Positions 57,434 through 64,000 of a DNA stretch of 64,000 nt are shown piece by piece (within the stretch, counting starts at the first letter, position 1; each line of letters starts with the position of its first letter). Source of the DNA: Bradyrhizobium diazoefficiens (GTDB taxonomy: Bacteria; Pseudomonadota; Alphaproteobacteria; Rhizobiales; Xanthobacteraceae); contig NZ_CP067100.1 of NCBI RefSeq assembly GCF_016616235.1, forward strand, positions 5,949,001 to 6,013,000. The letters run 5' to 3'. The notes beneath the pieces are model-generated. The model ran no database searches and was not told where the DNA came from. It worked only from the letters and a program-made list of their open reading frames with translations. Both the position numbers and the translations under genes were made by a program.

Positions 57434-57709
57434 TCAGCGGCGCGCGATGGCGCGCATGGGATCACCGGCGCGCTTCAGGGAGCGAAGGCGCACGCGGTCG
57501 CGGACATCCGGCAGGACATCGCCGCCACCGGCGGCCTTCCATTCGGCGATCAAAAGATTGATCCGGCGACGCAGATCCATCTGCGCCAGGGCCTTTTCTG
57601 TGCAGTCGCGATCGCGATTGACGAGGTCGCGCACGGACGCCTCGACGCCGGCCATTTCCAGCCTCAAGGCACTGATTTTACGTCGAATTTTATTAATTCG
57701 ATTGTCCAT
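57434..57709 (-). CDS. small helical hypothetical protein
   Basis: A 91-residue basic, helical protein (RINKIRRKISALRLEMAGVE, RDRDCTEKALAQMDLRRRIN, LIAEWKAAGGGDVLPDVRDR). It has a heptad-like pattern in its first half. It is first of a three-gene run of small minus-strand genes and divergent from the 64-residue gene, with a short AT-rich region between. The function is unknown. Confidence 0.65.
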   Translation of the reverse strand: MDNRINKIRRKISALRLEMAGVEASVRDLVNRDRDCTEKALAQMDLRRRINLLIAEWKAAGGGDVLPDVRDRVRLRSLKRAGDPMRAIARR

Positions 57710-57712
57710 GGC

Positions 57713-57740
57713 TTGTTAGAACAAAATAAGAACATATAGT
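57713..57740 (+). promoter_or_regulatory. sigma-70-type promoter
   Basis: TTGTTA at 57713-57718, a 16-base spacer and TATAGT at 57735-57740, 30 bases before the ATG of the 64-residue gene, in a short AT-rich gap. Confidence 0.4.
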
Positions 57741-57770
57741 CAAGCCACGATTTCAGGACGGAGCAGCGAG

Positions 57771-57965
57771 ATGCAGGTTCAGGGTAAATACGACGCCAAG
57801 GTTTTTCTGATGGAGCAGATGACGCGCGCCCAGGGGCTGAGGTTGAAGCGGTTGAGCGAGGAGGCTTACCAGCCCGCGCAATACGATCGGGATCTGTCCT
57901 TCACCGAAGCCGCGCGCCGCATCCGTGCGCTGGAGGCGGAAATCGAGCTGGCGAATTCGTTCTAG
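57771..57965 (+). CDS. small hypothetical protein
   Basis: A 64-residue protein (YDAKVFLMEQMTRAQGLRLKR, SFTEAARRIRALEAEIELAN). The second half is of the DUF3072 type, where a short helix-turn-helix with TEAxRRI-x2-LxxE recurs in rhizobial small proteins. The function is unknown. GGAG lies upstream of the ATG. Confidence 0.7.
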   Translation: MQVQGKYDAKVFLMEQMTRAQGLRLKRLSEEAYQPAQYDRDLSFTEAARRIRALEAEIELANSF

Positions 57966-58001
57966 GCTGCGTCGCAGCCGGAACGCCTGCGCACGCGTTT
58001 C

Positions 58002-58026
58002 GGAACCATGCCTGCGTGGAATGGTT
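58002..58026 (+). promoter_or_regulatory. EcfG-type promoter for the Lys-rich protein gene
   Basis: GGAAC at 58002-58006, a 17-base spacer and GTT at 58024-58026, 26 bases before the ATG at 58052. It is an exact match. Confidence 0.8.
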
Positions 58027-58051
58027 TTCCCCCGGCCAAGGGAGAAAATGC

Positions 58052-58372
58052 ATGGCACGCAAGGCAAAGAAACGCCGCTACTCGCGCAGCTCCGGCAGCG
58101 ATGTCGAAAGCGAGATGCGGCGCTACAAGAAGGGCACCGCGAAAAGCGGACGTGGCGGTCGCGGCGGACGCGTGAAGAGCCGCAAGCAGGCGATCGCGAT
58201 CGGACTGTCCAAGGCGCGCAAGAAGGGCAAGAAGGTCCCGAAGAAGGCCTCGAAGCGGAAGACGTCGAAGAAGTCGACGTCGAAGAAATCGGCCAAGAAA
58301 TCATCGAAGAAATCGTCGAAGAAATCGTCGAAGAAATCGTCGAAGCGCAAATCCTCCAAGCGCTCCCGCTGA
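58052..58372 (+). CDS. DUF6496-type protein with Lys/Ser-rich tail
   Basis: A 106-residue, very basic protein. Residues 1-55 form the conserved part (GSDVESEMRRYKKGTAKSGR, GRVKSRKQAIAIGLSKARKKG). The remaining 50 residues are a low-complexity Lys-Lys-Ser tail that recalls eukaryotic H1-like tails and bacterial histone-H1-like proteins. Nucleic acid binding is plausible but unproved. The tail is encoded by a 12-bp tandem repeat. It has an exact EcfG-type promoter. GGGAG precedes the ATG. Confidence 0.85.
   Translation: MARKAKKRRYSRSSGSDVESEMRRYKKGTAKSGRGGRGGRVKSRKQAIAIGLSKARKKGKKVPKKASKRKTSKKSTSKKSAKKSSKKSSKKSSKKSSKRKSSKRSR
58262..58350. repeat. 12-bp tandem repeats in the Lys-rich tail
   Basis: Several copies of TCGAAGAAATCG and near variants, most regular at 58305-58345, encode repeated Lys-Lys-Ser-Ser. 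Confidence 0.85.
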
Positions 58373-58378
58373 CGCGTG

Positions 58379-58741
58379 TCAGATCATGCTGCCCGGCATG
58401 AAGCAGCGGATCGAAATCCCGAATGCAGTCTTGACCGGCCACACCATGGTGCGGCCGGCCCGGTTGGGCTCGGTAATGACAGCCTCATCGGGCACGTCGA
58501 CCCACTGCCCGTCGAGTCGCACGCGATAGTGTCCGTCGTGCGATTCCCAATCGGGATCGGATACGGCAAAGCCGTCTGCATCCGAGCAGCACGGCCCAAG
58601 ATGGCTACGCAAACTGTCGAACCAGGGTTTTAAGGGTGAGTTGGCGTAGCGGCCGTCGTCGCGCCCCAAGGCGGTTCCAGTCGTCAGCACGATTGGCGCC
58701 ACGAGCAGCGCACACCTCAGCGAGAGCTTTAATCGATCCAT
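58379..58741 (-). CDS. secreted hypothetical protein
   Basis: A 120-residue protein with a signal peptide (MDRLKLSLRCALLVAPIVLT) starting at ATG 58741. The mature domain has LKPWFDSLRSHLGPCCSDADGF, YRVRLDGQWVDVPDEAVITEP and GRTMVWPVKTAF with two adjacent cysteines. The family is common in bradyrhizobia and its function is unknown. It is convergent with the Lys-rich gene, with six bases between the stops. Confidence 0.78.
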   Translation of the reverse strand: MDRLKLSLRCALLVAPIVLTTGTALGRDDGRYANSPLKPWFDSLRSHLGPCCSDADGFAVSDPDWESHDGHYRVRLDGQWVDVPDEAVITEPNRAGRTMVWPVKTAFGISIRCFMPGSMI

Positions 58742-58954
58742 GTCGGCACCGATCAATGCGAACGACCGGTTCCACAAATCGGCCGGGCGTTCGAAGTTCC
58801 ACGCTTGCAACTGTCCCGGCAGCTCCATTGTCGGCCAGGCAGATGCGCGACTGGGAACTGTGATGGGCGAACACGGCTTTTTCGGACGAAGCGGGTCATC
58901 CTCCCTGCCGTTAACGACAATGTTATCAGTCCTCCCCGGAAATCTCGGAGGCAA

Positions 58955-58981
58955 ATACGAAAGGCGGCCCGAAGACCGCCT
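58955..58981 (-). terminator. terminator after the DegP-type gene
   Basis: On the minus strand AGGCGG and CCGCCT pair around a UUCG-type tetraloop, then TTTCG and an AT-rich run. It lies about 30 bases after the protease stop codon. Confidence 0.65.
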
Positions 58982-59011
58982 CTCTGGATTTACGTCGGCC
59001 GATGTTCAGCT

Positions 59012-60547
59012 TTACGCGAGCGGCACCGCGACGAAGCGGGTCGCTTCCGCGCTCTTCACCTGCAACAATACGCTCTTCTTGCCGGACGATTTGGCCTGCG
59101 CCAGTTCGGAACGGACGTCGCCAACATTGGCGACGGCCTTGCCGCCGACATCGAGGATGACATCGCCGGTCTGGATGCCGTGCTGCGCCGCCGGCCCCTG
59201 CGGATCGACATCGGTGACCACCACACCCTTCTGGCCGGCGCCCTGAACGTCGGCGGCCGGCGCCAGGCTCAAGCCGAGGCGCGGCGTACCGGGTGCCTGC
59301 TGCGTTTTGCCGTCATCGGCCTTGGCCTGTCGCTCGTTCGGCAGCTCGCCGAGCGCCAGCGTTACCGTCTTAGTTTGGCCCTTGTGGATGACATCGAGTT
59401 TCACGGACGTGCCCGGCGCCAGCGCGGCGATGGTGCGGGCGAGATCGTGGGAGTCCTTGATCGCGGTGCCGTTGACGGCGGTGATGACATCACCGGCCTC
59501 GATGCCGGCCTTCGCCGCCGGACTGCCATCCTGCGGGTTGTCGACGATTGCGCCGCGCGCCGCCTTCAGGCCGAGGCTGTCGGCGATCTCCGCGGTCACC
59601 GGCTGCACCTGCACACCGAGCCAGCCGCGGGTGACGGCGCCCTTCTCTTTCAGCTGCGCGACAACGAGCTTTGCGGTCGAGGCCGGAATGTCGAAGCCGA
59701 TACCGACCGAGCCGCCGGACGGCGAGAAGATCGCCGTGTTCACGCCGATCACATTGCCGTTCATGTCGAAGGCCGGTCCGCCGGAATTGCCCTTGTTGAT
59801 CGGCGCGTCGATCTGGATGAAGTCGTCATAGGGGCCGTTGCCGATGTCGCGGCCGCTGGCGGAGACGATACCAGCCGTGACGGTGCCGCCGAGGCCGAAG
59901 GGATTGCCGACTGCGACCACCCAGTCGCCGATCCTCGGGTTCTGGTCGGAGAACTTGACGAACGGGAAGTCCTTCTTGCCGTCGACCTTGATCAGCGCGA
60001 GATCGGTCTTCGGGTCGGTGCCGACGACCTTCGCGGTGTAGATCGTGCCGTCGTCCGTCGTCACCTGCACGGATTCGGCATGATCGACGACGTGGTTGTT
60101 GGTCACGGCATAGCCGTCGGCGGAGATGAAGAAGCCGGAGCCTTCACCGGTGATCACCTGATGGCGCTGGCGCGGCATGCCGTTCATGCCGTTGGGGAAG
60201 CGAAAACCGAACTGCCGCGAGAACTGGTCGAATGGGGTATCCTCGTCCTGGTTCATGCGGTTCTGTTGCAGCATTGCGCTCTTGTCGCTGTCCTGGTCGA
60301 TCTTCACCCGGACCGAAATGACGGCGGGTTTGACCTTGCTGACGAGGTCGGCGAAGCCCGGCGGCGTCGCGGTGGCCTCGGTCGCTCGTGCCGGTGAAAT
60401 CAGGGAGCTCACGCCGAACGGCGTCGAAGCCGGTGATGCAACCAGCACGGCCACACCAAGCGCGGCCACACTACCGAGCAGCGCAAGGCGGCGCGGTTTC
60501 AAAATCTTGCGGGATGTCGTGATGTTGGAATTGATGGGATCTTTCAT
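59012..60547 (-). CDS. degP: DegP/HtrA (Do-like) periplasmic serine protease
   Basis: A 511-residue protease/chaperone. The signal region is residues 1-60 (PRRLALLGSVAALGVAVLVA). The trypsin-like domain has its His in VTNNHVVDH, Asp in KTDLALIKVD and Ser in GNSGGPAFDMNG. Two PDZ domains follow (from GWLGVQVQPVTAEIA, and from PRLGLSLAPAADVQGAG). It degrades misfolded envelope proteins. The ATG at 60547 is chosen, with a GGAG upstream, since the extra frame upstream contains the leader repeats. Confidence 0.96.
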   Translation of the reverse strand: MKDPINSNITTSRKILKPRRLALLGSVAALGVAVLVASPASTPFGVSSLISPARATEATATPPGFADLVSKVKPAVISVRVKIDQDSDKSAMLQQNRMNQDEDTPFDQFSRQFGFRFPNGMNGMPRQRHQVITGEGSGFFISADGYAVTNNHVVDHAESVQVTTDDGTIYTAKVVGTDPKTDLALIKVDGKKDFPFVKFSDQNPRIGDWVVAVGNPFGLGGTVTAGIVSASGRDIGNGPYDDFIQIDAPINKGNSGGPAFDMNGNVIGVNTAIFSPSGGSVGIGFDIPASTAKLVVAQLKEKGAVTRGWLGVQVQPVTAEIADSLGLKAARGAIVDNPQDGSPAAKAGIEAGDVITAVNGTAIKDSHDLARTIAALAPGTSVKLDVIHKGQTKTVTLALGELPNERQAKADDGKTQQAPGTPRLGLSLAPAADVQGAGQKGVVVTDVDPQGPAAQHGIQTGDVILDVGGKAVANVGDVRSELAQAKSSGKKSVLLQVKSAEATRFVAVPLA

Positions 60548-60631
60548 GTCGAAATCTCCATATTGGGTAAGTCGCCTTGCACCCAACATGGTCATCGCCA
60601 CCTTACGACGTCCCGTCCGTCCGATTAATTC

Positions 60632-60668
60632 TTGGAAAAGAAAAGCCCGTTGGAAAAGAAAAGCCGGG
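60632..60668. repeat. direct repeat upstream of the DegP-type gene
   Basis: Two copies of TTGGAAAAGAAAAGCC, 19 bases apart from start to start, about 90-120 bases before the degP start. Confidence 0.7.
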
Positions 60669-60797
60669 CCCAAGGCGGCGATTCAGAATGCGCCAATACC
60701 GCAAGTGAGCGTCTGATCAGGCGTTGCCGGGAAACGCCATTCTCGGTCCGCAGGGCTCGCGGTCGCGCACAGCTAATGGGATCAAGGCGGCAACTTC

Positions 60798-61010
60798 TCA
60801 CGCCGCGGCGGGTGTCTCCCATGCCGCGGCTGCGATCGCGTCTTCTTCGCGCTGGGCGTTGCACGCGTCGAAATGGGCCTTCAGCTCGGTCTCGGCGAGA
60901 TGCTCGAAATGTTCGGCTTGGCCGAGGAGTTCCCAGTTCTGGAGCGGCCGATAGGCCGCCTGCTGGCGACAGAGGGACGCCAGTGCCCGGTAGCGACGTA
61001 CGTTCTCCAT
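60798..61010 (-). CDS. small helical hypothetical protein
   Basis: A 70-residue protein (NVRRYRALASLCRQQAAYRP, ELLGQAEHFEHLAETELKAH) with a GGGAGGG before the ATG at 61010. It belongs to the same short Arg-Tyr-x2-Leu-Ala family style as the proteins at 46069 and 55243. The function is unknown. A weak GGAAC-N16-GTT lies about 115 bases upstream. Confidence 0.7.
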   Translation of the reverse strand: MENVRRYRALASLCRQQAAYRPLQNWELLGQAEHFEHLAETELKAHFDACNAQREEDAIAAAAWETPAAA

Positions 61011-61184
61011 GAGACCCTCCCTCGCATTCACTGGGCTTATTGCCCTGATTTGCGTCAGGCCGATGGCGGCTATGCAACAGATTTGCTGCGCGCATGGCCG
61101 TCCCGATCATCGTTAACTTTTCAGAAACGCGCAAGCGAGGATTGGTTCCTTGCGCAGAGCTCCGGGCGCGGAACTGGCAAGGCC

Positions 61185-63041
61185 TCAGGCGTAACGCCGG
61201 CGCTCGACGGTAATGCCGATCACATCGAGATACCGTTCGATCGGTTCAGGCCGGCCGATAAGGTAGCCCTGGATCTCCTCGCAGGCTTCCCGCGCCAGGA
61301 AGGCACGCTGCGCTTCCGTCTCCACCCCTTCGGCAACCACAGGGATATTCAGGGCGTGGGCGAGGCCGAGGACCGCGCGGACGATCTCGGCCGACTGTGG
61401 CGTCGCCTCGAGATCGGAGATGAAGCTGCGATCGATCTTGATCTTGTCGAACGGGAACGACTGGAGATAGGACAGCGAGGAATAGCCGGTGCCGAAATCG
61501 TCCATGGCGATGCGGCTGCCGAGCGCCTTCAGCCGCCGCAGCAGATTCAGCGCGCGGGTGAAATCGCCGATCAGCACGCCTTCGGTGATCTCGAGCTCGA
61601 GCCGCGTCGGCGCGAGCCCCGTCTCCAGCAAGATCTGGTGGATCGAACGTTCGAGATCGCCGGCCTGGAACTGGACCGGCGACAGATTGACTGCGACCGG
61701 CAGCGGCCGCGGCCAGGACGCCGCCTCGCGGCAGGCTTCGCGCAAGACCCATTCGCCGATCTGGATGATCAGCCCGTTCTCCTCGGCGAGCGGAATGAAC
61801 TGATCCGGCGGCACGAAACCGCGCGTCGGGTGATTCCAGCGCAGCAGCGCCTCGAAGCCGACGATCTCGCCATCCATCCGCGCCTGCGGTTGGAAATAGA
61901 CGAGGAACTGGTTCTGCTCCAGTGCCTGTCGCAAATCGTGCTGCAACAGCCTGCGGTCGCGCAACTCCTGGTCCATCTCGGGTTCGAAGAATCGGACCCT
62001 GCCCCGGCCGTCGCGCTTGGCACGATAGAGCGCGGAATCGGCATTGGCGAGCAGCGTTGCCGCATCCACGCCGTCATCCGGATAGAGCGCGATGCCGACG
62101 CTGAGGCCGACATGGGAGAGGTAGTCGTCGACCTCGAGCTCGGTGCCGATCGCCTCAACCATGCGCTCGCCGAGCGCCAGCACCTCGTCGCGGCAGACAT
62201 CGCCCGGCATCAGGATCATGAACTCGTCGCCGCCGATGCGGGCGACGAAGGCGCCGTCGGCTTCTACGGCAAGACGCTCGGCCGCGGTCCGCATCAGCAT
62301 GTCGCCGACGGGGTGGCCGAACACGTCGTTGACCTCCTTGAAGCGGTCGAGATCGAGGCTGAGCACCGCAAAGCTGGTCGAGGCCTCCTGCGCCCGCTCC
62401 AGCCGCTCGGCCAGCGCGGCATTGAAGGCGCTGCGGTTGGGCAGATTGGTCAGTGCATCGTGTTGGGCGAGATGGCTGATGCGTTGCTGCGTGTTGACGC
62501 GCTCGGTGACGTCCTCGATCACGCCGACCAGATATTGCGGATCGCAGGCGCCATCCGTGATCAGCATTTTGCGCGAATTGACGACGCGGTCGTGACCCTT
62601 GACGCCGACTTCGAGGAGATGCTCCTCGAGAAACATCGGCATGCCGCTGGCGACGACCCGGCGGTCCTGCTCGTTGACCATGCGGGCGACGTCGGCCGGG
62701 AAAATCTCCTCGGGCGTCCTGCCCAGCATTTGCTCGCGCGGCACGCCGTAATAGTCCTCGCCGGCGCGATTGAGCAGAATATAGCGCGAATCCTTTGCGC
62801 ACTTTGCGAACACGGCAATCGGGATATTCTCGACGATGGTGTCGAGGAACTCCCGGGTCCGCAGCAGATCCTGCTCGACCTCGCCGTGGGTGTGCCCGCG
62901 CACGTCCATCATCCTCTGGCGGTCGCGATCGCCGGCGTCATAGGCCGCGCTGACGAGCTCGCCCAGCTTGGCGAGATCGACCCGTCCGGTGGCATCGGTG
63001 GCACAGCGGAGCTGCTCGGTGAACAAGCGATGCATGCTCAT
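61185..63041 (-). CDS. PAS-GGDEF-EAL cyclic-di-GMP protein
   Basis: A 618-residue cytoplasmic protein. The N-terminal region (1-60) is followed by a PAS domain (about 62-185, VENIPIAVFAKCAKDSRYIL). GGDEF spans about 190-350 with an intact RIGGDEFM. EAL spans about 360-610 with EALLRW, ITEGVLIG, MDDFGTGYSSL and the Asp-Lys segment of active EAL enzymes. Both catalytic halves are intact, so it could make or break c-di-GMP and is probably dominated by one activity. It is monocistronic. Confidence 0.95.
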   Translation of the reverse strand: MSMHRLFTEQLRCATDATGRVDLAKLGELVSAAYDAGDRDRQRMMDVRGHTHGEVEQDLLRTREFLDTIVENIPIAVFAKCAKDSRYILLNRAGEDYYGVPREQMLGRTPEEIFPADVARMVNEQDRRVVASGMPMFLEEHLLEVGVKGHDRVVNSRKMLITDGACDPQYLVGVIEDVTERVNTQQRISHLAQHDALTNLPNRSAFNAALAERLERAQEASTSFAVLSLDLDRFKEVNDVFGHPVGDMLMRTAAERLAVEADGAFVARIGGDEFMILMPGDVCRDEVLALGERMVEAIGTELEVDDYLSHVGLSVGIALYPDDGVDAATLLANADSALYRAKRDGRGRVRFFEPEMDQELRDRRLLQHDLRQALEQNQFLVYFQPQARMDGEIVGFEALLRWNHPTRGFVPPDQFIPLAEENGLIIQIGEWVLREACREAASWPRPLPVAVNLSPVQFQAGDLERSIHQILLETGLAPTRLELEITEGVLIGDFTRALNLLRRLKALGSRIAMDDFGTGYSSLSYLQSFPFDKIKIDRSFISDLEATPQSAEIVRAVLGLAHALNIPVVAEGVETEAQRAFLAREACEEIQGYLIGRPEPIERYLDVIGITVERRRYA

Positions 63042-63305
63042 GTCATCGCTCCGCGCCGCGTGCAGACCTCATGCCTGCAAATACCTTCGTTCCGCATCCC
63101 CGCGCTCTCGTAGCGTCCTAAACCGCAGATTGAGACGCTTAGCATTGCGCGGGCGTTAACGGATTCGCGTCTCGGTTGCGTTGGTTACCCGGGCCTCAAA
63201 GAACCGATCGGCTTGTGCAGCATTCTCCGGAGAACCCCGGAGAAAAGTGGCATGCCTTGGCACAACCGGAATCACAGCAGCATCGGTACGCATCTCATCC
63301 GTAGT

Positions 63306-64000
63306 CTACCGGATGAATGCGCTCTCTCCGGCCCGTATCGGCAGCGCGGAAATATCCTGCACCTTCGGAACTCGGCCGGCTTCCGCAGCGGTACGAATGG
63401 CCGCGATATTGGCGGCATAATTGGCGCGGCTCTTGCCGCGGAATACCGCCGATCCCGCGACCAGCGTATCGGCGCCAGCGGCGGCGACGGCAGCGGCATT
63501 GTCGCGCGTGATGCCGCCATCGACCTCGAGCCGGATCGACCGCTCGCCGATCATGCTTCGAATGCGCCTGATCTTCTCGATCTGGGAGTCGAGGAAGGAC
63601 TGTCCGCCGAAGCCGGGATTGACCGTCATCACCAGCACGAGGTCGAGACGATCGAGCACGTATTCGATCGCGCTTTCGGGCGTCGCCGGACACAGGCTGA
63701 CGCCACACTTCTTGCCGAGCGCGCGGATTGCCTGCAGCGAGCGATCGAGATGCGGGCCCGCTTCGGCATGAACCGTGATGACATCGGCACCCGCCTTTGC
63801 GAAGGCCTCGAGATAGGGATCTGTCGGTGCGATCATGAGATGCACGTCGAAGATCTTCGACGTCATCGGCCGGATCGCCTTGATGACGTCGGCGCCGAAA
63901 CTGATGTTCGGCACGAAGTGTCCGTCCATGACGTCGCAATGGATCCAGTCGGCGCCGGCTGCGTCGATTGCCGCGATCTCCTCGCCGAGGCACGCAAAAT
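63306..64000 (-). CDS. rpe: ribulose-phosphate 3-epimerase, 5' end outside the window
   Basis: The frame is open to the right edge, giving about 230 residues with only the first several missing. Diagnostic parts are [49 protein letters not shown] and [11 protein letters not shown] with the catalytic aspartates. It interconverts ribulose-5-phosphate and xylulose-5-phosphate in the pentose phosphate and Calvin pathways. The C-terminus is slightly extended ([14 protein letters not shown]). Confidence 0.96.
   Translation of the reverse strand, partial: FACLGEEIAAIDAAGADWIHCDVMDGHFVPNISFGADVIKAIRPMTSKIFDVHLMIAPTDPYLEAFAKAGADVITVHAEAGPHLDRSLQAIRALGKKCGVSLCPATPESAIEYVLDRLDLVLVMTVNPGFGGQSFLDSQIEKIRRIRSMIGERSIRLEVDGGITRDNAAAVAAAGADTLVAGSAVFRGKSRANYAANIAAIRTAAEAGRVPKVQDISALPIRAGESAFIR

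Noticed and set aside
58262..58350. Short regular repeats as a CRISPR or satellite array
   Set aside because: The 12-bp units are in frame and encode a Lys-Ser tail.
61126..61149. GGAAC-N16-GTT on the minus strand upstream of the 70-residue protein gene
   Set aside because: The spacing is one base shorter than in all the confident copies, and it is about 115 bases from the start codon.

Overview
The window is high-GC alphaproteobacterial chromosome and most likely comes from Bradyrhizobium or a very close relative. The evidence is the protein families (HWE kinase, RT0821/Lpp0805 surface protein, extensin-family protein, glutaryl-CoA dehydrogenase of rhizobial type, many tiny hydrophilic proteins) and several families of palindromic intergenic repeats typical of bradyrhizobia. 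I see no rRNA, tRNA, CRISPR array or insertion sequence. Both ends cut genes: a secreted protein at the left and ribulose-phosphate 3-epimerase at the right.

Layout. 0-2.3 kb: secreted or hypothetical proteins and a DUF1194 VWA-like protein. 2.5-5.1 kb: a probable fluoride-resistance operon (MFS, two crcB genes, DUF190). 5.1-9.3 kb: clpS, a class III nucleotide cyclase, and a fabI-phosphatase-aroC run. 9.4-10.9 kb: an ECF sigma factor and its membrane anti-sigma partner. 11.2-14.3 kb: DnaJ-like protein, surface lipoprotein, pdxH, SDR. 14.3-15.6 kb: repeat-rich and gene-poor. 15.6-25.1 kb: corA, L,D-transpeptidase, extensin-family protein, acyl-CoA ligase, DUF1499, MBL hydrolase, gcdH, ribB. 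25.3-35.5 kb: Kef-type antiporter, aminotransferase, aldo/keto reductase, phoD, nitronate monooxygenase and an SDR/HxlR regulator pair. 35.7-58.4 kb: a dense stress-related region with EmrAB-type efflux, PRC-barrel, a TPP enzyme, two DUF4142 proteins, a GSP39-like SDR, a PAP2/DUF3147 operon, many 40-100-residue proteins, a 2097-residue hybrid histidine kinase with an HWE kinase behind it, and a DJ-1/PfpI protein. 58.4-64 kb: DegP-type protease, a GGDEF-EAL protein and rpe.

The unifying signal is a promoter motif, GGAAC-N17-GTT, the form recognised by the EcfG general-stress sigma factor of alphaproteobacteria. Reading by eye I found eleven exact copies placed in the right orientation just upstream of genes, ten of them between 38.5 and 58.1 kb, plus several one-mismatch copies. 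They include a back-to-back divergent pair at 39.23-39.30 kb and one in front of the giant kinase. The 38-58 kb region therefore looks like a physical cluster of the general stress regulon. Its content (pyruvate-oxidase-like TPP enzyme, GSP39-like SDR, DUF4142, DJ-1/PfpI) parallels the SigB regulon of Bacillus.

The most unusual gene is the 2097-residue kinase. It carries eleven near-identical 92-residue HAMP units, has no membrane segment, and has GAF, HisKA-HATPase and three receiver domains. The repeats resemble those of fungal group III (Nik1/Os-1) osmosensor kinases. Other points of note are a long hairpin that would bury the ribosome-binding site of a secreted protein at 32.97 kb, a 17-bp palindrome between an HxlR regulator and an SDR that lacks its catalytic tyrosine, and a shared bidirectional terminator whose stem encodes the end of the extensin-family protein.
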